Of a stretch of 64,000 bases of DNA, positions 8,301 to 16,181 are shown in pieces (the stretch's first letter is position 1; each line of letters starts with the position of its first letter). The notes under the pieces are model-generated. The model was not told the DNA's origin. It was given only the letters and a program-made list of their open reading frames with translations, and searched no databases. The position numbers and the translations under genes are program-made. Source of the stretch: JAHCIE01 sp034431435 (GTDB taxonomy: Bacteria; Chloroflexota; Anaerolineae; Epilineales; JAHCIE01). Location: contig DAOUDG010000057.1 of the NCBI GenBank assembly GCA_034431435.1, positions 1 through 64,000 of the forward strand. The letters run 5' to 3'.

Positions 8301-9680
8301 GTGACTACCCTCGTTGTTGAACTGACGGCTATGGCCCACGGCGGCTCCGCCCTGGGGCGCGCTGCCGATAAGGTCGTCTTCGTCCCCTACGCCTTGCCGG
8401 GGGAGGTGGTCGAGGCGCGCATCGTCGAGGATCACGGGCGCTGGGCCAATGCCGATCTGGTGCGTGTGGTGAAGGCAGCCTCCGATCGCGTCGCGCCGCG
8501 TTGTCCGCACTTCGGCCCACCCGATGTGCCGCCCATCGAGCGGGAGGACGGCGCGCTCCTCCAGCATGGCTGCGGTGGCTGCCAGTGGCAGCACATCGAC
8601 TATGCCGCCCAGTTGCGCCTCAAGCAAGCGGTCGTGCAGGACCAGTTCGCGCGCGTTGGCAAGTTGCCCGACGTCGAGGTGCGACCGACCATCGGTATGG
8701 ACGAGCCGTGGGACTACCGCAACCACGTCCAGCTGCATGTGGCCGATGATGGCGGGCTTGGCTTTCGCACGTTGCGAGGGCACGAGGTCGTTCCCATCTG
8801 GGAGTGCCACATCATGGCCCCGGCGGTGGGTGAGCTGTGGGAGAGCCTGGACCTGGACTTCCCTGAGGTGCGGCAGGTCATTCTGCGCGGCGACATGGGC
8901 GTCGACGACCAGCTGGTGCTGATGACCACTGATTTTGATGAGCTGCCCGATATCGAGGTCGATTTTCCGGTATCCGTCAACCTGGAGTTGCGTGACGGGC
9001 AGGTGGTGAACCTGATCGGCGCGCCGTGGCTGGCCGCCCACGTCGCCGGGCGCGACTTTCGCGTCTCCGCGACGGCCTTCTTCCAGGTCAACACGGTGAT
9101 GGCCGAGCGGCTGGTCGAGCTGGTGCGTGCGGCGTTGCGCCCTATGGGTGGCGAGAGTCTGGTCGATCTGTACGCGGGAGTTGGACTCTTCGGACTGGCC
9201 CTGGCCGACAGTGTCGGTCAGGTCATTGCCGTTGAGGCGCATCCCACGGCCGTCGAAGACTGGCGCGCGAATGCCGCTGACCTGGACAATGCGCGCATCA
9301 TCGCGGGGCCAGTCGAAGCCGCGCTGGCGGAGGTGAGGGGGCCGATTCACCTCGCCGTTGTCGATCCGCCGCGCACAGGCATGGCGCCCGAGGCCCTGGA
9401 TGCCCTCGTCGCGCTCCGCCCCACCCGCATCGCCTACGTCTCGTGCGACCCGGCTACCCTGGCGCGCGACGCGGCTCGTCTCGCCAACCAGGGCTATCGG
9501 CCGGGCTACGTCCAGCCCGTGGACATGTTCCCGCAGACGTGGCATATCGAATGTGTCGCGCTCTTCGAGCGCGGTGAAGGCAGGCGCAGCCATGAGCGAC
9601 AAGCTCGACCCGACTCTGCGCGCCCAGCTCGCGGCGGCAGCCGACGCGCCGGTCGACCTCATCGTGAGAACCGCCGATAG
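8301..9680 (+). CDS. TrmA/RumA-family 23S rRNA (uracil-5-)-methyltransferase
   Basis: SAM-dependent RNA uracil-C5 methyltransferase. An N-terminal TRAM domain (residues 1-60) precedes a likely [4Fe-4S] cluster site (C68, C91, C94 in CGGC, C169). The Rossmann methyltransferase core has DLYAGVGLFGL and ends with the catalytic-Cys motif YVSCDPATLARD (C382). RlmCD-type 23S rRNA is the most likely substrate, but a tRNA target is possible. The start is GTG. The last ~30 residues are Arg-rich, look unlike family members and overlap the next gene by 89 bases, so the tail may be a recent read-through extension. Confidence 0.9.
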   Translation: MTTLVVELTAMAHGGSALGRAADKVVFVPYALPGEVVEARIVEDHGRWANADLVRVVKAASDRVAPRCPHFGPPDVPPIEREDGALLQHGCGGCQWQHIDYAAQLRLKQAVVQDQFARVGKLPDVEVRPTIGMDEPWDYRNHVQLHVADDGGLGFRTLRGHEVVPIWECHIMAPAVGELWESLDLDFPEVRQVILRGDMGVDDQLVLMTTDFDELPDIEVDFPVSVNLELRDGQVVNLIGAPWLAAHVAGRDFRVSATAFFQVNTVMAERLVELVRAALRPMGGESLVDLYAGVGLFGLALADSVGQVIAVEAHPTAVEDWRANAADLDNARIIAGPVEAALAEVRGPIHLAVVDPPRTGMAPEALDALVALRPTRIAYVSCDPATLARDAARLANQGYRPGYVQPVDMFPQTWHIECVALFERGEGRRSHERQARPDSARPARGGSRRAGRPHRENRR

Positions 9681-9849
9681 ACCCGCGCCGTACACCGCCC
9701 GTTGCGCGGCGTTGGGTGTCGAGATTCGCTATACGTACAACCTGCTGCCGGGCCTGGCAGTCACAGCCAGCGGGGCGACCGCGCTCCGCCTGGCCGATGA
9801 GCCGTGGGTGGTGAGTATCGAACTGGACCGCACGGTCCGCGCGCTCTAG
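9592..9849 (+). CDS. Free-standing subtilisin-propeptide (I9)-like protein
   Basis: An 85-residue protein starting inside the end of the methyltransferase gene, after a gcgcagcc stretch. Its N-terminus MSDKLDPTLRAQLAAAAD closely matches the N-terminus of the subtilase encoded next (SKLHPTLRAQVESLSAA). The rest (VDLIVRTADR, then GVEIRYTYNLLPGLAVTAS, then ADEPWVVSIELDR) has the strand order of Inhibitor_I9 propeptides. It is probably an intermolecular chaperone or inhibitor of the neighbouring protease, derived by duplication of its propeptide. No signal peptide is seen. Confidence 0.72.
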   Translation: MSDKLDPTLRAQLAAAADAPVDLIVRTADRPAPYTARCAALGVEIRYTYNLLPGLAVTASGATALRLADEPWVVSIELDRTVRAL

Positions 9850-9900
9850 TCAGCGTCGCGAAGACCCTATGCCTGTACAGGGTGAAAGGGAGAGGCGTCG

Positions 9901-11244
9901 ATGGACCCGTCTAAGTTGCACCCGACCTTGCGCGCCCAAGTAGAGAGTCTCAGCGCCGCTCGCGAGCCAACCGCCGGCGCGGTAGAGGATGCGACTCTCG
10001 ACGTCATTGTCCGCTACCGAAGCACGGCTGCGCGTTCGCTGGAGACCTCCGGGCCACCGCCCACTCAGGAGTTCGACCTCATCAACGCCAGCGCTGTGAC
10101 CGTGGACCTGAAGCAGCTAGGCGACCTCACCGACGACCCTAACGTGGCGGTGGTGTGGGCGGACTTGCCGGTCTACGCCTTGCTGGACGTGTCTGTCCCC
10201 CTGATCCATACACCCGATGTGTGGGAGATGGGCTACACGGGCAGCGGGGTCCGCGTCGCCATCGTCGATACCGGTGTCGACGCGCAACACCCAGACCTGG
10301 TGGGGCGGGTCGTCGACGAAAAGGACTTTACGGGGGAAGGGGCGGGGGATGGCAACGGTCATGGTACGCACGTCGCGGGCATTGTCGCGGGCAGCGGCGC
10401 GGCGTCCGACGGCAAGTATCGCGGCGTCGCGCCGGATGCCTTGATTCTGTCGGCGCGGGTTCTAGGCTCCGGCGGCAGCGGCCAGCAAAGTTGGGTCATG
10501 GCCGGTATCGAGTGGGCCGTCGAGCGCGGTGTGAAGGTCATCAACATGTCGCTGGGCGGGCCGCCGGAGCCGGGCGACGGTACAGATGCCCTGTCGGCCC
10601 AGGTAGACGCAGCGGTGCGCGCGGGCGTGGTCTGTTGCGTCGCGGCAGGTAACTCTGGCCGCTCCGGTAATAGCACCGTTGGCTCGCCAGGCGCGGCACG
10701 CGAGGCCATTACGATCGGCGCGACCGTGGGGGACCCGAGCCACGGTTGGGATGAGATCACCGATTTTTCCTCGCGCGGTCCGACCGCCGATGGTCGTCTC
10801 AAGCCGGATGTCTGCCTCCCGGGCTTCAATATCGTCGCGGCGCGCGGTCAAGGGACCAGCATGGGTCGCCCGGTCGACGACCATTACACCTCGGCGAGTG
10901 GGACCAGCATGGCGACGCCCCACGCGGCGGGGGCGGTGGCCCTGCTGCTCCAGGCGGAGCCTGACCTGACGCCAGCGCAGGTCAAGGACCGCATGCTGCG
11001 GGCCGCGCAGGATATGGGCCAGGAGCCGAACTGGCAGGGGCGCGGCCGCGAGAACGCGCTGGCCCTGGTGCGCGGTCAGACCGCCGAACCGCTGCCCAAG
11101 AAGGTTCCCACGCCGACGCCGGAGCCACCGACGCCAACCCCACCACCGACGCCGGAGCCAACACCGCCGCCGCCGACCCCCACGCCGACGCCGCCTCAGG
11201 GCTGCCTGCCGGTATTCCTGGTCAACCTGCTGTTTCGCGGCTAG
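9901..11244 (+). CDS. S8 family subtilisin-like serine protease
   Basis: 447 residues. Residues 1-95 form a propeptide-like domain. The catalytic domain has Asp123 (IVDTGVDAQHPDL), His154 (GHGTHVAGIVAG) and Ser336 (SGTSMATPHAAGAV). A Pro/Thr-rich linker from about residue 400 ends in a short hydrophobic tail (GCLPVFLVNLLF). No classical signal peptide is visible, so it may act in the cytoplasm or use another export route; the tail could associate with membrane. A stand-alone propeptide-like gene lies 51 bases upstream. A strong intrinsic terminator follows. Confidence 0.93.
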   Translation: MDPSKLHPTLRAQVESLSAAREPTAGAVEDATLDVIVRYRSTAARSLETSGPPPTQEFDLINASAVTVDLKQLGDLTDDPNVAVVWADLPVYALLDVSVPLIHTPDVWEMGYTGSGVRVAIVDTGVDAQHPDLVGRVVDEKDFTGEGAGDGNGHGTHVAGIVAGSGAASDGKYRGVAPDALILSARVLGSGGSGQQSWVMAGIEWAVERGVKVINMSLGGPPEPGDGTDALSAQVDAAVRAGVVCCVAAGNSGRSGNSTVGSPGAAREAITIGATVGDPSHGWDEITDFSSRGPTADGRLKPDVCLPGFNIVAARGQGTSMGRPVDDHYTSASGTSMATPHAAGAVALLLQAEPDLTPAQVKDRMLRAAQDMGQEPNWQGRGRENALALVRGQTAEPLPKKVPTPTPEPPTPTPPPTPEPTPPPPTPTPTPPQGCLPVFLVNLLFRG

Positions 11245-11259
11245 TGCGGCGCGCTGTGT

Positions 11260-11296
11260 AGACCTGACAGGTTGCAGAAGCCTGTCAGGTCTTTTT
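11260..11296 (+). terminator. Intrinsic terminator after the subtilase gene
   Basis: A 12-bp perfect stem, agacctgacagg (11260-11271) with cctgtcaggtct (11281-11292), a 9-nt loop and a run of five T. Nearly the same palindrome recurs at 55448-55480. Confidence 0.9.
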
Positions 11297-11333
11297 GTGG
11301 CCTGCGGCGCATCCTGGCCCCTCTTTTTGCGTA

Positions 11334-11362
11334 TTGACCGCAGCGACGAAGTGGATTATACT
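11334..11362 (+). promoter_or_regulatory. Promoter of the KimA-like permease leader
   Basis: TTGACC at 11334-11339, 17-bp spacer, TATACT at 11357-11362. Transcription would start near 11369, about 240 bases before the permease start codon. Confidence 0.75.
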
Positions 11363-11368
11363 AGGCGA

Positions 11369-11609
11369 TGCATTCGCGGTTGCGAGGCGCACCGTCACGG
11401 ACCGGAATGGGTCAACGCAGACCGCTGCCAGACATTCCACCTGCGCGTTGGCGACTTGCGTTCCACAAGACGGGATTCGGGCAGTGCCCACCAACGCTTG
11501 TACTCACCTCGACCACGGCGCTGCTGTGGTCGTTTACCGGAACTGACAACGCCTCCTGAAGCGCCCGACATCGTGTCGGGCTGTTGGCGTTTTGAAGGGG
11601 ACTCTGCCT
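11369..11609 (+). promoter_or_regulatory. Structured 5' leader, candidate riboswitch or attenuator
   Basis: A ~240-base untranslated leader between a good promoter and the permease. Helices include gcgttgg (11445-11451) with ccaacgc (11491-11497), and gaccac/gtggtc (11511-11516 with 11526-11531). At the end, gcccgaca/tgtcgggc (11563-11570 with 11574-11581) can be enclosed by aacgcc/ggcgtt (11549-11554 with 11586-11591) and runs into TTTT, a weak terminator just before the ribosome site. The ccaac strand could alternatively pair with gttgg in the terminator arm. KimA genes elsewhere are often under c-di-AMP (ydaO) riboswitches, but I cannot find the ydaO consensus here. Confidence 0.5.
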
Positions 11610-13694
11610 ATGGGTATTACTGATGTCCGAAGATGGGTCTTCGGCCGGCCAATACGAACGTCTGCTGCGGATGAGCAGTCTATCAGCAAGACAGTGGGTC
11701 TGGCCGTGTTTTCTTCAGACTCTCTGTCATCGGTAGCCTACGCGGGCGGTGAGGTATTGCTCGTCCTGGCGGCGGCGGGTGCGGCCAGCTACTGGTTGGC
11801 TGTGCCGATCACGGTGGCTATCGCGGGCCTGCTTATCATCCTGACATTCTCGTATCGACAGACCATCTTCGCCTACCCCAGTGGCGGCGGCGCGTACATC
11901 GTATCGCGCGACAATCTGGGCGAGATGCCCGCGCAGGTCGCTGGCGCGGCCCTCCTGACCGACTACATTCTCACCGTCGCGGTCAGCATCGCATCCGGTG
12001 TCGACCAGATCGCCAGTGCGTTTCCTGCTCTGTTCCAATATAAGGTGTACCTGGCGCTATTGCTGATTCTGATCATGGCGCTCGTTAATATGCGTGGTGT
12101 TAAGGAGTCGGGCCGCATCTTCGCCGCTCCCACGTATGTTTTCGTGGGGCTGATGTTGCTGATGATTGGAATTGGCCTCTGGCAGGCTTTTCGGGGCACT
12201 CTGGGCGTCGTCACTTTTGTACCAGGCGCACATCACGATTTCGTGCCGATGGCAGGGCTTGCCACGGGCTTCTTGATTCTGCGCGCGTTCAGTTCGGGGA
12301 CAGCGGCTCTCACCGGCGTCGAGGCGATTAGCAACGGCATCACGGCGTTCAAGGAGCCGCGTTCCCGCAATGCGGCCATCACCCTGATGTGGGATGCCGC
12401 CCTGCTGATGGTGTTGTTCCTGGGGTTAGGCATTCTGGGCTACCTGGTCCAGGCGCAGCCGTCCGAGGCCGAGGTGCTCATCTCCCAGGTCGCGCGGACT
12501 GTCTACGGGGAGGGGCCGCTGCGCCTGCTCACCCTGGCATCGGCGACGGTCATTCTGGTCATGGCCGCCAACACGAGTTTCGCCGGCTTCCCGCGCCTGG
12601 CAGCTCTGATCGCCGGCGACGGCTTCCTGCCCAAACACTTCACCTTTCGCGGCAGCCGCCTGGTGTTCTCGTGGGGCGTGCTCATTCTAACGGCGGTGTC
12701 CAGCATCCTGATTGTCCTGTTTGCAGGCAGCGTGAGTCGCCTGATCCCCCTGTACGCCATCGGCGTCTTCCTGAGCTTTACCCTCTCCCAATCGGGTATG
12801 GTGGTACGCTGGGCCAAGGTTGGTCGCCTGATGCGCGAGGGCAAGCTGCCCCAGGGGGCCGAGATTGCTACCCTGGGTAGCATCCTGCGCCGCGACGAGC
12901 ACTGGCATTGGAAGCGTGCCCTCAACGCTTTTGGCGCCGCCGTCACAGCCGTCGTCGTGGTGGTGTTCCTGGTTTCGAAGTTCACCCAGGGGGCCTGGAT
13001 CGTCGCTATCGTCATTCCCGCTATGGTGTGGGTCTTCTACCGAATCCACAGCCACTATCGCCACGTGGCGCAGATGATGAGCACCGAGGGTCAGCACATT
13101 GCGACCATCAAGCGACCGGTGCACACCGTGGTGCTCGTGGGCGACGTACACCGCGAGACGATGCAGTTGATGCAGTTTGTCTACTCGTTGGGCACACCGT
13201 GGACAGCCGTGCACGTCGCTGTCAACCCAGAACGTGTTCCGCTGGTGAAGAAGAAGTGGGACGAGCGTGTCGGTCTGGGTGAGTTGGTCATCGTGCCATC
13301 CCCCTTCCGCAGCCTGAGTCGCCCCATCCGCAAGTATCTGCAAGGCGTGGTCGAGGAGTATCCGGAGGGCTTCGTCCAGGTGGTGCTGGGACAGTTGCAG
13401 ACGGGTAACGCGCTCACGCAGATTCTCCACCAAAACTCTCACTTCATCGAGCAGCTGGCGATCCAGGACCTCGATCGGGTGGTGACGACCGTGGTGCCTA
13501 TTCAGCTCTACGAGTTGGAGAAGGCGTCGCACGCGGATAGCCGGCCCGACGACGAGGAGGACGAGGAATTGGTGGCGTGGGCGGAGCCGCCCGCCGTCGA
13601 GGTCGAGCCGCTGGATGTCGATGCGATGGCGAAGGCCTACGAGCCGCCTCAGCTGGGGGCGGACGAGCCTGGCGATGCGGAGGAGAAGCGATAA
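11610..13694 (+). CDS. KimA-like APC-superfamily amino acid/potassium permease
   Basis: 694 residues. An N-terminal soluble stretch is followed by about 12 transmembrane segments of the APC fold (SLSSVAYAGGEVLLVLAAAG near residue 40, then YPSGGGAYIVSRDNLGE). A cytoplasmic domain of ~200 residues follows (HTVVLVGDVHRETMQLMQFVYSLG) and the tail is acidic. This matches KimA/YdaO-type high-affinity K+ transporters and related basic amino acid permeases. A TTG 18 bases upstream is in frame, but the ATG at 11610 has the gaagggga site at the right distance. The stop overlaps the start of the next small membrane gene. The leader suggests control by RNA structure. Confidence 0.85.
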   Translation: MGITDVRRWVFGRPIRTSAADEQSISKTVGLAVFSSDSLSSVAYAGGEVLLVLAAAGAASYWLAVPITVAIAGLLIILTFSYRQTIFAYPSGGGAYIVSRDNLGEMPAQVAGAALLTDYILTVAVSIASGVDQIASAFPALFQYKVYLALLLILIMALVNMRGVKESGRIFAAPTYVFVGLMLLMIGIGLWQAFRGTLGVVTFVPGAHHDFVPMAGLATGFLILRAFSSGTAALTGVEAISNGITAFKEPRSRNAAITLMWDAALLMVLFLGLGILGYLVQAQPSEAEVLISQVARTVYGEGPLRLLTLASATVILVMAANTSFAGFPRLAALIAGDGFLPKHFTFRGSRLVFSWGVLILTAVSSILIVLFAGSVSRLIPLYAIGVFLSFTLSQSGMVVRWAKVGRLMREGKLPQGAEIATLGSILRRDEHWHWKRALNAFGAAVTAVVVVVFLVSKFTQGAWIVAIVIPAMVWVFYRIHSHYRHVAQMMSTEGQHIATIKRPVHTVVLVGDVHRETMQLMQFVYSLGTPWTAVHVAVNPERVPLVKKKWDERVGLGELVIVPSPFRSLSRPIRKYLQGVVEEYPEGFVQVVLGQLQTGNALTQILHQNSHFIEQLAIQDLDRVVTTVVPIQLYELEKASHADSRPDDEEDEELVAWAEPPAVEVEPLDVDAMAKAYEPPQLGADEPGDAEEKR

Positions 13695-13957
13695 TGCCCA
13701 CCGAACTCGGTGATCTCCTGATCCAGGACCTGTTGTTCGTCCTGATTGCCATTGGCTGGACGATCCTCCTTCTGGCCGGTATCGAGCCGGATACGCCCCT
13801 GAGCGGCGGGATCCCCGGCCACGTTGACCTGTCTCACCACGAGGCCAAGACGTGGACAGGGGGCGACCGCATCGGCGAATTAGGCTCATGGCTGATTTTT
13901 GGGGCGGCGTGCCTGTCGCTACCCTTCGTTCTGGTGTGGATCTTCCGCACCCACTAG
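13694..13957 (+). CDS. Small two-helix membrane protein
   Basis: 87 residues. The start overlaps the permease stop in a TAATG junction, which implies translational coupling. Two hydrophobic segments are visible (LLFVLIAIGWTILLLAGI near residues 13-30 and LIFGAACLSLPFVLVWIF near 65-82), joined by a polar loop containing HHEAK. I recognise no family. Its coupling to the KimA-like gene suggests an accessory subunit of that transporter; this is inference. Confidence 0.7.
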   Translation: MPTELGDLLIQDLLFVLIAIGWTILLLAGIEPDTPLSGGIPGHVDLSHHEAKTWTGGDRIGELGSWLIFGAACLSLPFVLVWIFRTH

Positions 13958-13992
13958 CCGATCTGACGAGTTGGCTAGACGTGGAATCAAGG

Positions 13993-14021
13993 GAGGCGTT
14001 GGCTCAGGCCAACGCCTCTTT
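13993..14021. terminator. Bidirectional terminator between convergent genes
   Basis: gaggcgttggc (13993-14003) pairs with gccaacgcctc (14008-14018) across a tcag tetraloop, with a short T-run after it on the plus strand. It lies between the plus-strand permease pair and the minus-strand phosphorylase and probably serves both. Confidence 0.85.
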
Positions 14022-14052
14022 ACGTATGAGTAATCCCGGTTGCGCTGCTCTG

Positions 14053-14904
14053 TCACAGCGCGGCGAGGATGCCCCGCACCAGGGCCGTGAGGCGCGGGAC
14101 GGCCGCCTCAGCCGATTGCAGCACCTCGTGGTGACCCGCCTCGCCCGCCAGCCCGACCTTGTCGGAGTTGGTCTCGGCGGCGTTGGTGATGAGCGAGATA
14201 CCCAGGACGCGCATGGCGCTGTGTCGAGCGACGGTGACCTCTGGCGCGGTGGACATGCCCACCGCGTCGCCCCCGATCAGGCGCAGGAAGCGAATCTCGG
14301 CGGGCGTCTCGAAGGATGGCCCTGCGCACATGGTATACACGCCTTCCTGCAGGGACAGGCCCTGGCCGTCCGCGACACGTCGCGCCAGTTGACGCAGGTC
14401 TCGGTCGTACGCGCCGACGAGACTGGGGAAGCGGGGGCCAAGCGCGACATCGTTGGGGCCGCGCAACGGCGAGTGCCCAGCCATGGCGGGCAGCGAGATG
14501 TGGTCCTGGATGAGCATCAGGTCGCCAACCCGGAAGTCAGGGTTGAGGCCACCGGCTGCATTGGTCACGATGAGCGTATCGGCGCCCAGGGCGTGCATGA
14601 CGCGCACGGGGAATGTGACTTCCTGAAACGAGTAGCCCTCGTAGTGGTGGAAGCGGCCACGCATGACCACCACGGGCGTGCCGGCGATGGTTCCCACAAC
14701 CAGCTCGCCGTCGTGGCCTTCCACTGTGCTGATGGGGAAGTGGGGGATCGTGTCATAGGGGATGTGCGCCGCTGCCTCAACCTGATCCGCCAGCGGCCCC
14801 AGGCCGGAGCCGGTGATGATGGCGATGCGGGGGCGGATGGGCGTACACCGACGCACTTCGGTGGCGGCGGCGGCGATGGTCGTGGGCGATACCTCGAAAG
14901 TCAT
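14053..14904 (-). CDS. Purine nucleoside phosphorylase (trimeric, class I)
   Basis: Phosphorolysis of inosine/guanosine to free base and ribose 1-phosphate for purine salvage. The 283-residue protein shows family motifs: ITGSGLG phosphate loop near residue 30, GRFHHYEGY with the catalytic-site His, TNAAGGLNP, GPSFETPAEIRFLR and the base-binding ITNAAE. The length fits PunA/PNP of the low-molecular-weight class. It is transcribed towards the shared hairpin at 13993. The next minus-strand gene is the XerC/D recombinase, 96 bases upstream, so co-transcription is possible. Confidence 0.93.
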   Translation of the reverse strand: MTFEVSPTTIAAAATEVRRCTPIRPRIAIITGSGLGPLADQVEAAAHIPYDTIPHFPISTVEGHDGELVVGTIAGTPVVVMRGRFHHYEGYSFQEVTFPVRVMHALGADTLIVTNAAGGLNPDFRVGDLMLIQDHISLPAMAGHSPLRGPNDVALGPRFPSLVGAYDRDLRQLARRVADGQGLSLQEGVYTMCAGPSFETPAEIRFLRLIGGDAVGMSTAPEVTVARHSAMRVLGISLITNAAETNSDKVGLAGEAGHHEVLQSAEAAVPRLTALVRGILAAL

Positions 14905-14934
14905 GCGTCCTCGTTTTCATGATGAAGGCAACAA

Positions 14935-14974
14935 CCCGCCGGGCACGACCAGCAGGTGTGTCGTTGCCCGGCGG
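14935..14974 (-). terminator. Hairpin after the recombinase gene
   Basis: ccgccgggcacgac pairs with gtcgttgcccggcgg with one bulged base and a ~10-nt loop, between the recombinase stop and the phosphorylase start. No strong U-tract is seen. It may attenuate transcription into the phosphorylase gene. Confidence 0.5.
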
Positions 14975-15000
14975 AACTAGGGCAGGCCATCACGCCGGTA

Positions 15001-15909
15001 TCAGGACGAGTTGCTCGCCTCGGTGATGGTCAAGGTATGTCGCATCTTGTCGCCGCTGATCTGGGTGTAGATCTGGGTGGTCGAGATATTGGAGTGGCCG
15101 AGCAATTCCTGCACGTTGCGCAGGTCCGCGCCCTTGTCCAGGAGATGTGTGGCGAAGGAGTGGCGCAGCGTGTGGGGTGTCACCTCGGCCTCGATGCCCG
15201 CCAGTTCGACGTACTTCTTGATGATGAGCCACAATCCCTGGCGCGTTAGCTGCGTGCCGCGCGGGTTGAGGAAGAAGGCCGTCGCGGCGGTCGAGCCTTT
15301 AGCGAAGTACGGCCGGCCGCGTTCCTGATACAGGACCATCGAGTCGGCGGCGCGGCGGTCAATCGGGATGAGTCGCTCTTTCTTGCTTTCGTTGTGGGTG
15401 ACGCGGATACGGCGATTCGCCATATCGACGTCCGCCTGCTGAAGGGCGACAACCTCGCTGACTCGCATGCCTGAGGCGTACAGCAATTCCAGCAGGGCGC
15501 GGTCGCGCAGCGCCTTGGGCGTCTCGTCCTCGCCCGGCGCTGCGAGCAGTCGCTCGACCTCGGCGTGGCTCAGGGTGCGCGGCAGTCGCTTGTTGACCTT
15601 CGGTGAGTCGAGATCGGTTGTCGGGTCGGTCGCTATCTGCTTGGTGGCGACAAGGTAGTGGAAAAAGGACTTGATGGCTGCCACCTTGCGCGCGACCGTC
15701 GCTGAGGTATACTCGCGATCGCCGCGCAGATGAAGGATGTACTCGATGAGCGTGCCTTGACCTACCTGGGACCAGTCGGTGGCATCGGTACGGGACTGAA
15801 TGTAGCCATTGAATTGGGCCAGGTCATTGCGGTAGGCGGCCAGCGTGTTGACTGAGTATCCCTTCTCTGTGGCCAGGTAGGCGAGAAATTCTTCAATGCT
15901 GCTGTACAC
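15001..15909 (-). CDS. XerC/XerD-family tyrosine recombinase
   Basis: 302 residues, the normal Xer size: an N-terminal SAM-like core-binding domain (1-100) and a C-terminal catalytic domain. Catalytic residues are R149 (ASGMRVSEV), H246 and R249 (PHTLRHSFATHLL), H272 (LLGHSNISTTQIY) and Y281. The lysine hairpin is unusual: Xer proteins normally have GKGNKER, while here THNESKKERL carries one extra residue, with K176 or K177 the likely catalytic Lys. It probably resolves chromosome dimers, since no mobile genes adjoin it. No dif site was recognised in the window. Confidence 0.92.
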   Translation of the reverse strand: MYSSIEEFLAYLATEKGYSVNTLAAYRNDLAQFNGYIQSRTDATDWSQVGQGTLIEYILHLRGDREYTSATVARKVAAIKSFFHYLVATKQIATDPTTDLDSPKVNKRLPRTLSHAEVERLLAAPGEDETPKALRDRALLELLYASGMRVSEVVALQQADVDMANRRIRVTHNESKKERLIPIDRRAADSMVLYQERGRPYFAKGSTAATAFFLNPRGTQLTRQGLWLIIKKYVELAGIEAEVTPHTLRHSFATHLLDKGADLRNVQELLGHSNISTTQIYTQISGDKMRHTLTITEASNSS

Positions 15910-15981
15910 GGCACTCTCCTTGTGGGCGGCGTGCCACAGAATACGCTACGAATGGCTCTGTCGCGTCATGGTATGCCTGAG

Positions 15982-16010
15982 ATTGTACTCGCTTTCCATA
16001 AAGATAGCAA
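15982..16010 (-). promoter_or_regulatory. Promoter of the Xer recombinase gene
   Basis: Reading the minus strand, TTGCTA (complement of 16005-16010), 17-bp spacer, TACAAT (complement of 15982-15987), about 75 bases upstream of the start codon. Confidence 0.7.
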
Positions 16011-16020
16011 GTTGGGGCAT

Positions 16021-16049
16021 TTGCGGAAGCCCTGCGCGACGCCTAGAAT
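16021..16049 (+). promoter_or_regulatory. Candidate promoter of the MA-peptidase/DUF58 operon
   Basis: TTGCGG at 16021-16026, 17-bp spacer, TAGAAT at 16044-16049. The following 132 bases to the start codon hold no gene. A ctagaagggg ribosome site precedes the GTG start. Confidence 0.55.
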
Positions 16050-16181
16050 TAGGGTGCAACGCTGTCGCTCAGGAGATTCTTAGCCGTCTCTCAGGAACCT
16101 CTAAGCCGGGGCAGGCACACTGAACCCCAGCGGGCCGCGCCAGGCGCCCTCCGGACACAGCTTCCTAGAAGGGGAAATTGG

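Noticed and set aside
8229..9695. A 488-codon minus-strand frame opposite the RNA methyltransferase gene
   Set aside because: The plus strand encodes a complete TrmA/RumA protein; the reverse frame shows no family features and is a GC-rich shadow.
11401..11440. aatgggtcaac in the permease leader, similar to a motif of the ykoK Mg2+ riboswitch
   Set aside because: The other conserved blocks of the ykoK element are missing or in the wrong order, so the match is probably chance.
13852..14922. A 356-codon plus-strand frame across the purine nucleoside phosphorylase gene
   Set aside because: The minus strand encodes a full, well-conserved phosphorylase; the plus frame has no recognisable domain.
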